A stretch of DNA of 64,000 nucleotides, taken from the NCBI GenBank assembly GCA_963556495.2, contig OY747705.1, positions 9,838,501-9,902,500 of the forward strand, in the 5' to 3' direction. The notes beneath the pieces were generated by a model. That model was not told the origin of the DNA, did not search any database, and was given only the letters and a program-made list of their open reading frames with translations. This DNA is from Valencia hispanica (Eukaryota; Chordata; Actinopteri; Cyprinodontiformes; Valenciidae). The stretch's first letter is position 1. Each line of letters begins with the position of its first letter. The translations under genes were made by a program, and so were the position numbers. This document shows positions 13,874-23,654 of the stretch, one piece after another.

Positions 13874-14082
13874 TTAACCCTAGAGATGTTCTTCAGGTGA
13901 TAGAAGGCTGACCTTGTTATTTCCTTTATGTGACCCTGGAGGTTCAGGTCTGAGTCCATTACTACACCTAGATTTCAGGCCTGATCAGTATTTTCTAGCT
14001 GTATTCACTGAAGCTTTGTGCTGACTCTTGATCGTTCCTCTTTAGGTCCAAAAGTAATTACTTCTGTTTTGTTTCTGTTCAG

Positions 14083-14697
14083 CTAGGGAAAGGTATGGCA
14101 CATCCATCCATTGATTTGCTTAATGCATGTACTTAGGGTTTGGATGGGTTCAGAGTCACCTGGTGACCTTGTAACGTACAGCTGAGTATCATCTGCATAG
14201 TTATGGTAGCTAATCTTATTGGTTGTTATAATATGGGCTAGTGGGAGCATGTAGATGTTAAATAAGAGGGGCCCTAAGATGGAGCCCTGGGGCACCCCAC
14301 ATGTGATTTCTGTTTGTTCTGAAGAAGAGTTTTTCCTCTCCACCGTCGCTACATGCTTGCTCAGTATGAGGGATTGCTGAAGGATTGCTGTGGTTGGAAA
14401 GTCTGCATCAACGGGGCCCAACCTCACGCCAATGACTGATGCAATCTGCTGGGATTCCTTAAATAGGAAACTTTTTAACTGATTGGAATGTTTGTATAAA
14501 TGTATTGAAATGACTTCTTGTTAAGTGCCTTGAGATGACATCTGTTGTGAATTGGCGCTATATAAATAAACTGAATTGAATTGAAAATTGCCTATTGACA
14601 CGAAGAAGTTCCTGTTCTTAAGGTAAGACTCAAACCAGCCAAGTAGTGTACCAGAGAGTACGACCCAGCTCTCCAGTCGTTTCAATAATATATCATC
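14083..14697 (-). pseudogene. L2 reverse transcriptase fragment, split by another L2 tail
   Basis: On the minus strand the finger and palm region reads DILLKRLESW, LGWFESYLKN and SIGNF. It is cut by the insertion at 14330-14583, then resumes with EQTEITCGVPQGSILGPLLF, NIYMLPLAHII and HNYADDTQLYV. The YADD catalytic box is intact. The apparent start of the long frame at 14427 lies in the inserted L2 tail and is not a real start. Confidence 0.85.
14330..14583 (+). mobile_element. L2 LINE 3' end (AATTC subfamily), sense, inside another L2
   Basis: Begins tttttcctctccaccgtcgc and ends with gcgctatataaataaactg then (AATTG)n. It is a 254-bp, 5'-truncated copy of the family at 5386-8588 in the opposite orientation to its host L2. 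Removing it restores the host reverse transcriptase between SIGNF and EQTEITC. Confidence 0.88.
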
Positions 14698-15541
14698 ATC
14701 AAGAGGTGACGTGTCTGTGTAGAACAGGCAGCCATTAGTTTGAGCTCTGCTGTCACCTAGTGACTGGAGGCGTGTTTATTTTTCTTCAAGCATGAATAAA
14801 GACAAAAGTCCTCCTGTCTCTCACGCCCCCCTGTCCACCTTACTGCGCACCCTGGGGGGGGGGGGGGACAGATTGATAAGCACTGCTTAAGAAGAAGAAA
14901 CCTTCTCTTAAGAGAGAGAGAGAGAGAGAGAGAGACCAATTTTCTGTACCCACGCATGTTGTACAGTGCCTTAATGTGATCCAATTAGCGCAGGTCACAC
15001 CATTTCCGACAGTGTTTCAATTAACTCTGCGGTCAGAACTTAGGTTTGGAAATGACATCTAACCTTCTAACATTTAGTCATGGAAGCTAAAAGGAAGATA
15101 TTTCTCTGCATTTTGCACCTTCAAACACTCTAGCAACATGTTAACAACAGGAGGCTGTATGACACCAGGTGTTTGAAAAAATATATGTGATAAAAGTAAT
15201 CAGAATTGCAAATAAGCTATTTCTTAAAGTGGCTATCACTGAGTTTTATTTGCTAGGCAGCCATAGTGGATATTGGAAGTCTCTTTAGTCGGATTTAAAA
15301 CTTGTGGGATCTTTACATTCATTTTTTTCCCATTACAAACTTGCAAATGTCAACATCTGAGCAGAAATACAATAAGTAATTATTTGCACCATCCAGCCAA
15401 TCAAGCATTGCTAATGGATTAAAATGCTTTTTTTATTTACAAAGTGAAAAAGCCTGTCTGTCAAGATGGTGGTACTCAGAAAAGTTGTTCTTATTGATTG
15501 ACACCATTGTCTCACAGTAAAAGGTTCCCAGTTGGAGTGTA
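14698..15541. other. No recognisable gene
   Basis: Unclassified DNA with a poly(G) run near 14860, a GA microsatellite and a T-rich stretch. No coding or transposon boundary was seen. Confidence 0.45.
14911..14935. repeat. (AG)n microsatellite
   Basis: About 12 uninterrupted AG units. Confidence 0.95.
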
Positions 15542-15885
15542 AATTCAATTCAGTTCAAAAATACTTGATTAAGCCCAGAGGAAAATTAAATGCTGTTGTA
15601 ACTCATATTACAGACTTGTCTTCAAAGAGTTGTTGTAGATGCCAGTGGCTGTGGGCAGGAAGGATCTCCTGTAGCAGTCAGTATTACATCATGGCTGAAG
15701 AAGCCTTCGACCAAAGATACTCTGTTGTTGTAAAGCGGTCTCATAAAGATGATGTTCAGGGTTGTCCATATTTTTCTTGATTTTTATGATCATCTCCAGT
15801 GGTTCCACAGTCACCCCAGAACAGAACCCACCTTCTTCATCAGGTTGTTGGGCATTTTTTAAATCCCTGGCTTTGATGCTGCCAG
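15542..15885 (-). mobile_element. Rex1-type LINE 3' fragment, antisense
   Basis: The complement matches the 3' third of the Rex1 at 18795-19852: the cagggatttaaaaa block, ggacaaccctgaacatc, cttcttcag, the aggatccttcctgcccacagcc-type block, and an end with tcaagtatttttgaactgaa. The frame is broken by small indels. It is an independent, older, 5'-truncated insertion. Confidence 0.85.
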
Positions 15886-16060
15886 TGTTGGGAAAGTTCA
15901 GTTTCTATATTAACTAGTTCAAAGGTCAGTTCACACATTTTGAAATGAACCAGTTCAGTTCAGAGTTCATAATTATTATTATTTTTTACTGAGTTCACAG
16001 TTCCAAAAATGAACTAGTTCATAGTTCTTTTTTTTTTCAATATGTTGCAGCGAGCTTTTA
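15886..16060. mobile_element. Possible hAT-like MITE (gttcattt family)
   Basis: Begins gtgttgggaaagttcag and contains repeated gaactagttca and gaaccagttca motifs in both orientations. I recognise this as a common fish non-autonomous repeat, probably hAT-derived. No target duplication was found. Confidence 0.5.
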
Positions 16061-16079
16061 AAAAAAAAGAAATTTACAG

Positions 16080-16488
16080 CAGAGACGGATAGTAACTTGT
16101 TGCATTTAATCAGTTACATTTATTGAGTCACTTTGTGGAATTGTTTTTACTTTTATTAGAAGTTTTACTTCACTCTACTTCTTAGTTTAACTTCAGTAAT
16201 ATTATGAAACAGCGCTACTCTCACTTGAGTACAGTTTATCGATACTCTACCCAACACAAGTAACTTCAGTGACTGAAGATCAAACACGTTTTAATCAAAA
16301 ATGCAGGAGACACAGACACACCTAAAGTTTATGTTAAAGTGAAATCTCTTGTGTGTAGAAGGTTAGTTCTAAAATTCTTTTCTATCTGTTGAGCTTGTTG
16401 TGCCATTTGGAGAAAGTGAATATACAGTGAACTCCACACATCGTCAATGGAAGTACTTAACCCTGTTCTAACATACAGTATATGTATA

Positions 16489-16563
<75 letters not shown>

Positions 16564-16745
16564 TTTATTGGGGGAATTTGCACAAAGCAATAATTTTGTC
16601 AGTCTGATGACACATGTTTAAATATTACATCAATTGCTACAATTAAATAGTTACTCAGTACTCAAGTAGCCTTTAATGAAATTCTTTTCTACTCCTACTT
16701 TCACTTGAGTAAAAATATGCTGAAGTAATGCTCCTCTGCCATTAG
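16080..16745. mobile_element. Possible hAT-like MITE interrupted by a TA array
   Basis: Two halves, 16084-16260 and 16600-16745, contain the ttacttttacttgagtac-type motif in facing orientation, for example ctctcacttgagtacag near 16218 and ctactttcacttgagtaaa near 16695. Between them is an unrelated segment and the TA microsatellite at 16493-16560. This motif is typical of a widespread fish non-autonomous transposon. Confidence 0.5.
16493..16560. repeat. (TA)n microsatellite
   Basis: About 34 TA units, essentially uninterrupted. Confidence 0.95.
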
Positions 16746-17086
16746 GTTATTGATGCAGAAGTAGTGCTGCTGCTGCATTCCCTGGTTCTCAATTTGATGA
16801 CGCATGCGCAGTGCGACTCAGTGGACTAATGTTGCCAGATTTTATGTTTCCCTCGTATTAAGCCCCGTTGTCCAAATTTAGGAGCTTGCATCCTTCTAAG
16901 GGCGAATTTTAAAGACAGTTACATCACAGCTCCGCAATGAAGGCTGTCCTTAAAATACGGCCCACAAATCCGTCCTTCTCCCCCCCCCCCCCCCCGATTC
17001 CAAGGACAGGTACGGTGTATCCTTCTCAGCTCACCCTATCCCGAGATGCATTGCAAGCCGGCCAGGAGAGTTCTGTACCAGCAACA

Positions 17087-18219
17087 ATGGCGGACGGAGC
17101 GGGAGACAGAGCGACTGAAGAGTACAAATTTAAATGTAAGTTTATTAAAATTTGCCGGTACAAAAAAATAAGCTTAACCGCTTGTGTTTTTAGGCTTTTC
17201 TTGTTTTCATCACAATCTTTTTTTCATTACAATTTGTCATAAATCATAACAAAGGTAATTGTGAATGAGCTTGTATGGTGGGTCCTTAGTTATTAATGAG
17301 TTGTCATTAAGGTAATTGATTTTTTTTCGACAAATAAGCCTTTCGTTATATGTTTCAGGGACCAAAGAGCAGACAACAACCCTCATAAAGCTGAGAGGGG
17401 ACAACGAACATCTCTTCACTGAGGAGAATAACTCAGTCGTTGTGGCATGGAGGTAGAAGAATAAATCAATTTACCCACGTTGTGCTTATTACTACACTTT
17501 TATTGACCCTGATAATGTACAGAACCTGTGCAATGAGGTATAGTACCCTTGTCTTCTGCTGTTAAAACTATGATTTTACCTTCAGTTTCTATGGTTTCCC
17601 TCTTCACCTATTTATTTTTTCCTGTATGTTACTAGGATGATTCTGGAGAAGATGGGCCTGCAAGGGAAGGTCACCCCCTTGCAGGCCAAAAAGAAATGGG
17701 ACAATTTAAAAACTAAGCATAAAGTATGTACACGTATTATAAAGAATATAATTTTTACTGCGTATGTTAATAAATGTAAATTAATTAAAATGTTTGTTTC
17801 TCTTTTTTTTTTTTTTTTCAACTGTGATTTCTGATTTCCTCTGTCTTTAGGAATGCAAGTATCCAGGGTCAGGAGAGGGAGTCAGTGGAAAGCCCACTGC
17901 TGCTACTTGGCCCTGGTTTTTCCTCATGAACGAGGTGTCGGGACAGAGGCCTTCCACCACGTTCTCCTGTCCTTATTGCCTCTATCCCTGAGACACACCA
18001 GGCCCGAGTACAGCAGTGGAAGGGCCGGAGGAAAGTGAGGCAGGAAGTGGGCCGGTTTCCAGAGGGAGAAAGAGGCGAGTGGACAGAGAGGATGAGCTCC
18101 TGGACCTCATCAGGGAGGACATGAGGCAGCAGAGAGAGGCTGAGGAGAGACGAGCCCAGGAGAGCAGGGAAAGATTTGACAGGCTGTTTAAGTTACTAGA
18201 GAGAATTGTGGAAAAATAA
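17087..18219 (+). pseudogene. Myb/SANT-like DNA-binding protein of a DNA transposon (four exons)
   Basis: Four exons join in phase: 17087-17135 (MADGAGDRATEEYKFK), 17359-17452, 17636-17723 and 17851-18219. The introns have GT-AG borders (gtaagt, gtagaa, gtatgt; tttcag, tactag, tttag). The joined product starts acidic. It then has a trihelix/Myb-like domain with the tryptophans W-T-K-E-Q-T, V-V-V-A-W-R, K-K-K-W-D-N-L and A-T-W-P-W-F, and ends in a charged coiled coil (DEDELLDLIRED-type to LFKLLERIVEK). An in-frame TGA near 17989, where CGA is the likely ancestor (C-L-Y-P-stop-D-T-P-G-P), truncates it before the coiled coil. Proteins of this shape act with PIF/Harbinger transposases by binding transposon ends; that role is inferred. 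A degenerate homologue is at 51385-52165. Confidence 0.78.
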
Positions 18220-18451
18220 AAAATAAATGTTTGTTTGAATATGTTAGATATGTTATGTTACTTTTGTTGTTAGTTGTTAATAAATGGTTGGAAAGTCATT
18301 AATTGACATTAATTCGTTTCATTTATTTCTTTTTTTAAAGTAGTGAACATGCAGCTTAAGTGGAACATTTGAAAATATCCAAATAAAACATGGAGAAAAA
18401 AAGGAGCAGATAACAGTGAAACAAGAAAACCTAAATTATTTACACAAAAAG

Positions 18452-18452
18452 A

Positions 18453-18504
<52 letters not shown>
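18452..18504. repeat. (TG)n(TA)n microsatellite
   Basis: A compound array of TG then TA units in the spacer of the SANT transposon. Confidence 0.95.
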
Positions 18505-18507
<3 letters not shown>

Positions 18508-18794
18508 TGTTCAGTTTACAGTACATACAGGATTAAGCTGAGTGACCCCTGGACCATTTTTTTTAAACAAACTAAACAAACTGGTAGTGTTGCTGAATCT
18601 GCTGAGGAAAGATCAGCGACACCAATGGAGTGCTGCAACTGAGACCCATGGCTGCTGTTTCCTAGTCGGCAAGCGGAACAACAGGGTGGTCTGCAGAGTG
18701 CTTTGTGTCTCTTCCTCTCACTGCCCACTGCATCGTCCATCAACCATATTTTGCAGGGCTGGTTCAATTGACGACTGCCACATCACTGAGACAT

Positions 18795-19852
18795 AAGCAG
18801 GCAGCACTGTGAGGATCATGTTCTTTGATTTCTCCAGTGCATTTAACACAATCCAGCCTGATTTGCTTTGTCAGAAACTCCTGAAGACACAGGTGGAGCC
18901 CTCAACAATAGCCTGGATCAATGACTACCTGACCAACAGACCACAATTTGTAAAACTGAAGAATTGTGTGTCAAACCAGGTGGTTAGCAGCACAGGAGCA
19001 CCACAGTTGACAGTACTCTCACCATTCCTTTTCACTCTGTACACCTCAGACTTCCAGTACAAATCAGAGACCTGTCATCTGCAGAAATACTCAGATGACT
19101 CTGCAATTGTCGGGTGTATCAGAGATGGACAAGAAGCTGAATACAGAGAGCTGGTGGACCGCTTTGTGACATGGTGTGGAAACAATCGTCTCACCTTGAA
19201 TGTGAACAAAACAAAGGAGATGATTGTAGATTTCAGAAGAAACAGGGATAAGTCAAACACTGTTTCCATCATGGGAGAAGAAGTGGAGGTGGTTGAGGAA
19301 TATAAATACCTCGGAGTTCACCTGGACAAAAGACTGGACTGGAGACTGAACAGTGAAGCCGTCTACAAGAAGGGACAGAGCAGACTGGACTTCTTGAGGA
19401 AGCTTAGGTCCTTCAAGGTTTGCAGCAAGATGCTGCAGATCTTCTACAAGTCTGTTGTGGAGAGTGTAATCTCTTCAGCCGTCATCTGTTGGGGTAGCAG
19501 CATCAGAACCAGGGATTTAAAAAGGCTAAACAACCTGACAAAGAAGGCTGGTTCTGTTCTTGGGACAACTGTGGAACATCTGGAGATGATAATGCAAAGA
19601 AGGATTCTTCATAAAATCAAAAAAATGATGGACAACCCTGAACATCCTCTTCATGAGACAGTCATACAACAACAGAGCGTCTTCAGTCGGAGGCTTCTTC
19701 AGTTTCGCTGCAATACAGACCGCTACAGGAAATCCTTCCTGCCCACAGCCATCCTGATCTCCAACAACTCCTTAAAGAATTAATTATATGAGCTATCCCA
19801 ACACTTAATTTCCCTCTGGGATCAATAAAGTATTTTTTAATTTGAATCGAAT
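18795..19852 (+). mobile_element. Rex1-type LINE, 5'-truncated
   Basis: It begins inside the reverse transcriptase and ends after gggatcaataaagtatttt, a typical Rex1 3' end. It is inserted in the spacer of the SANT transposon. The spacer sequence on both sides (gcagggctggttcaattgac before it, the gcaacaatgtcgccagcac block after it) has counterparts in the second copy at 50440-50790, which has no LINE there. Confidence 0.88.
18809..19783 (+). pseudogene. Rex1 reverse transcriptase, C-terminal 324 residues
   Basis: A single open frame of 324 codons. RT motifs in order: MFFDFSSAFNTIQPDLLCQK near residue 4, STGAPQLTVLSPFLFTLYTS near 62, LQKYSDDSAIVGCI near 90 (catalytic D-D kept), LTLNVNKTKEMIVDFRR near 130 and EYKYLGVHLDKRLDW near 165. 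The thumb and C-terminal part follows, ending SNNSLKN. The usual P-Q-G-x-V-L-S-P box reads P-Q-L-T-V-L-S-P, so a key glycine is lost. The endonuclease and RT N-terminus are absent. An open frame this long suggests a recent insertion, but the copy cannot be autonomous. Confidence 0.88.
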
Positions 19853-20118
19853 ACCCACAAAAAATGCAAACGGGACATAATGAATACTTTATATAAATAC
19901 TATAGTGCAAGCCATTTCTGAAATAAAAAAATGCTTGATAATTACTTGTCTGTTGAGAGTGGTAGTGGTCTACTGGAACCTCCTTCAGGGCAGACAACTC
20001 AGCAGAGATTTGATCCTGCTAGAGAGCACCGCTGACTGCCTCCCCCTCATCCTCCGGGGCAACAATGTCGCCAGCACTGAGGCAGATGTAAAATGTATGT
20101 ATTGTTTTAATAGAGTAG

Positions 20119-20178
20119 AAATTATTTATATATATATATATACACATATACATATATATATATGTATATTATATATAT

Positions 20179-20213
<35 letters not shown>
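20119..20213. repeat. (TA)n and (CA)n microsatellite
   Basis: Interrupted TA units followed by about 14 CA units. Confidence 0.9.
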
Positions 20214-20219
<6 letters not shown>

Positions 20220-20545
20220 TAGATATACACTATAATAGTGTAATTGTACATTTGACCACTTGTATTTCAGTTGCTTCAGTTAAAATGAGATTTGTACAAG
20301 CTTTTAGACAAAGTAAATACCAGCATATCGTTATGTCTCAGGCTGAAATACAAACTATGTCGGCAACAGCCGTACAGCTGATGTAACTCTTCAAGGACTA
20401 AGAAAGTTATGAAAAAGCTCAGCAAAAGTTTGAGCTCCATTTCTGTAGCGGCTGCTAGGCGACAGGAGATTCGCTGAGGTAGGGGCGGGAATTAATCTGA
20501 AGGCTAGACTGTCAAAATTCCCAGCCGCTAACATCCGGTCGACAA

Positions 20546-20582
20546 AGGACCCGTCCTACATAGACGAGGCAGGACGGGTCCT
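20546..20582. repeat. Perfect subterminal hairpin
   Basis: A 12-bp stem: aggacccgtcct (20546-20557) pairs exactly with aggacgggtcct (20571-20582) around a 13-base loop. It lies just inside the right end of the SANT transposon. A diverged version sits at 49110-49143 in the second copy. Confidence 0.85.
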
Positions 20583-20600
20583 TAGAAGGATGCAGCCCAT

Positions 20601-22494
20601 GAATTTGGACACGGAGTAGACGACGCCTACTGCCTATTGCTTTTGTCTGGAAGACTCCATGAAAATCTGGCACTCTCTTGAACAAAATTATACTACGAGA
20701 GAGTGTTGTTCACAAACGCCAGAATAAGTGCGCTCACTATAACGTTCATCAGACAAATTAGAGTGAGTATGGTTGACGTTCACCAGAAATATGAATAATC
20801 ATTCAATGTACTCGTTGAGGCACAACACTGGTTGCGGCCACCCTGACAGACGATGGCAGAAGATAGTGAACTCTCTCCTCAGCAGACGTATAGGAGATAT
20901 GCAGCATCTTCCCGCAAACCTTGAAGGACATAAACTTTCTAAAGAACTAAGGTCTAGGGTCCTGGATGAAGGTTGCATGTTCATGAACCTAATTGCTTTT
21001 GAGCTGAAACCTCAGTTGAAAACATGCACGACAGGTTAACTGATGATTTTAAGCGTGAATATCCAAGGTAGTCTCTGGTAAATACTGTATGATGCAATAC
21101 AACAACCAAAAGGGTACAAAAAATGTTGATTGAAAAAAAAAGATGTGAAATTAAAAATCAGCCTTCCTATTATGTGCTTTAATCGCCACATAATTGCCTC
21201 TGCACACTATTTCAGACTCTCTGCATGTGGACATGTGGAAACACAAACAGAACACCATGTGTTGCCTCGAACAACAATGCTTTAATGAAATGTCGCAAAT
21301 CCTTAATGAGTCTCAACGTCTCGTGATAGATTTCATAATTATTCAACCCCCACACAACTGGAGCGGGAAATTCATCATTCAAAGCAAATTAGTTGGGATC
21401 CATTAGGGTTCTGTGTCTTGTAGGGACATTCACTTTATTGGCTTCTTACACCCATTGCCATAATTGAGAGCATATTTCATTTGGCTCCAGCTCCACTTTA
21501 CTAAATGACTGCTCTTTCCTTTTTTTTTTTTTACAGTGAGAGGCTCTGTCCTGCACACTGCCCATACAATCAGTTCTCTAATACGGAGATGATGCCGTGT
21601 CTTGTCTTGGAGCGGCCCCGTTGTGTTCGGCTTTGTCTCCTCTGAAAGTTTCACATTTTTTTCCTTGAATGAAGTGCCGAGCAAGGTCTGCTGGCTCCAA
21701 CTTGACCCATTCATCTGAAACTTCAAATGAAACGAGTGGAAAGATGAACTCAGATTAAAACAAGCCAACAATGAAAGAACGTTTTGTGTTTTCACGAGAA
21801 GGCCGAGCTCTGAGCAGGTAGCTCCTTGTTGATCAGCGACACACGGCGGAGGGGATAATTTCTTTAGGATGACTGACGATGGCTTCCAATCACAGACGCC
21901 TCTCTTGTTTGTCTTGGGTCTGCCTCGGGGTGCGCCTTTCCCTCACTCCCCTGCGTCCTGCTTTGACAACCTGCAGACATCTCAGATGAGTGGCATTCTT
22001 CCCACACAGACACAGAGTCTCAGACTTGGAAGAATGAACAGTAAATCCTCTCTGTGTAGTGTTGAGAACATGAGAAACTGAGCCGGTAGAGAGAGTGACT
22101 CAAATGCACCTATTAGAGTTAACTAATCTTAAGATTATGGATTGGGAAAAGATGAAAAATGTTGCATTCATTTTTAATACGACTGCAATTTTAAAACAAC
22201 ACAAGAGAGCTGCAGGTTCTGGTTTGTTTATTTTTAATTAGGAGTCCACGGTGTATTTTAAATAAACTGTTAATTGCTTATTGCTTAATACACAACTAAT
22301 GTCAACCAGAGATATTTGTGACCAATTTGATAAACGAGTCTGTTACGAAATAAATGTTGCATCGCTGAACAAAAACTCAGAAGGAGGAGATCACTGTGGA
22401 TGGTTAGATCAGTAAAATGTGCATCTTTAAAACATGGATATTTTTTTTTTTACTTATTGCAACCAATCTTTAAAGCTAAGAAGAATTTTGTTTT
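20601..22494. other. Non-coding DNA, no gene recognised
   Basis: No protein similarity or transposon boundary. 20770-21030 and 21430-21820 are of balanced composition without low-complexity character and may be conserved non-coding elements. A poly(T) run lies near 21520. Confidence 0.35.
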
Positions 22495-23603
22495 ATTGTA
22501 TTTATAGTATTCACCTCCTTGGGAGGTTTTACCCTTTTTATTCCTTTTACAAATCAATCACGATCAACCAATTTTTGCTTTTATGACCAAAAATGTACCA
22601 AACAAAAATCCTTTATTTTCAAAATGAACAGTGATTTCTACAAAATAATGACAATTAAATAAAAATATGTAACATAAAATAAGTGATTGCATAAATGTTA
22701 ATCCCCCCTAAAGTGACTGACATAATTCAACAGAGGTCCAGCCAACTGGTGCTCGTAGTCTGACAATGAGTGGAACCGAGGTCACTTGAGTGCAGTGAGT
22801 GTGTCTCAAATGACTGCAGTATAAAGACAGCTGTGTCTGGAAAGTCCAATCACTGGTTAGTCAGTATTCCTGGCTACCATTACAGCATGAAGACAAAATA
22901 ATACTCAATGCAAATCAATGCACATCACTATAAACACACCATCCCCATTGTGAAGCATGGTGGTGACAGCATCATGCTATGGGGATGCTTCTCAGCAGCA
23001 GGCCATGATAAGCTTAAAACGGTAGAAGGTAAAATGAATGCAGCAAAATATAGGAAAATGCTGGAGGACAATTAGTTTATATCTCCAAGAGAACTACGGC
23101 TTCAGAGAACATTTACTTTCCAGCAAGGCAACGAGCCAAAGCATCCAGCTAAAGATACACAGAGGTGGTGGATGTTCTGGAATGGCCCGGTCAAAGCCCA
23201 GACATCAATCCCATAGAGCATTTGTGACAGGGCTTGAAAAGGATCCTTACGCAACCTGACAAAACTTAAACAGTTTAGCACTAAGAATACAGCAGATTGC
23301 TGCATCCAGATGTGTAGCCTGACTGAGAACTATCCCCACCGACTCCATGCTGGGAGTGCAGCCAAAGGTGCATCTGCTAAATACTGATTTAAAAAGGGGT
23401 TAATATTTATGCAGTCATTTATTTTATCAAATATATTTTTATTTATTTGTCATTATTTTGTAAAAAGCCATTCTCACTTTGACATTAAAGGGGATTTTTT
23501 ATAAAACTATTTGGTCAAAAAAGCCACGTTTCTTCATGATTGATTTTTAAATCAAATAAAAAGTGTAAAACATCCAAGGAGATGAATACTTTTATAACCT
23601 CTG
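22495..23603 (+). mobile_element. Tc1/mariner relic
   Basis: The left end tagtattcacctccttgg is complementary to the right end ccaaggagatgaatactttt, followed by ataacctctg and TA at 23604-23605. Subterminal parts also pair, for example ttttatgaccaaa near 22580 with tttggtcaaaaa near 23510. Length is about 1.1 kb, so the N-terminal half of the transposase is missing. Confidence 0.85.
22915..23330 (+). pseudogene. Tc1 transposase, C-terminal remnant
   Basis: The DNA can be followed through the V-K-H-G-G-D-S-I-M-L-W-G-C-F box (ggtggtgacagcatcatgct near 22960), a degraded F-Q-Q-G-N-E-P-K-H box near 23120, and the W-P-G-Q-S-P-D-I-N-P-I-E box near 23190. Frames change repeatedly. At the second catalytic position the D-N-D triad reads G-N-E. 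No long open frame remains. Confidence 0.75.
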
Positions 23604-23654
23604 TACCTACTCTACTAATAAGTTTTGAACTTTTGCACATACAGTGTACATCAA

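Larger units (their letters stand above)
12946..14697 (-). mobile_element. L2-type LINE, second subfamily, antisense
   Basis: The 3' end is an AGGCA repeat (12946-12960) followed by attttgtttgtatagctcac, a different tail from the AATTC subfamily. Moving right, the minus strand reads back through the 3' region into reverse transcriptase, ending near 14697 with DILLKRLESW and LGWFESYLKNRNFFVSIGNF. Two insertions interrupt it: a TTAA-flanked element at 13445-13873 and a sense-oriented tail of the other L2 subfamily at 14330-14583. The LINE sequence joins cleanly across both. Confidence 0.82.
16889..20600 (+). mobile_element. DNA transposon carrying a Myb/SANT-like gene, copy 1
   Basis: The left end has gcttgcatccttctaagg; the right end has the complement of ccttagaaggatgcagc. 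A further match outside these (tgtccaaatt on the left, aatttggaca on the right, near 16872 and 20610) suggests that the true ends lie some tens of bases further out. Next to each end is a hairpin: 16900-16960 on the left (imperfect), and a perfect 12-bp stem at 20546-20582 on the right. Inside is a four-exon gene (17087-18219), then a spacer whose sequence matches the element at 48216-57127, then a Rex1 insertion (18795-19852). No DDE transposase gene is present. PIF/Harbinger is the nearest known parallel because those elements encode a Myb-like partner protein. Confidence 0.65.

Noticed and set aside
19953..20095. Second transposon gene (frame with ESTADCLPLILRGNNVAST)
   Set aside because: A related segment exists at 50530-50590 (LKLIPRGHNLTIT), so it is shared spacer sequence. 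No long frame, start or known domain supports a gene in either copy; kept as a possibility only.
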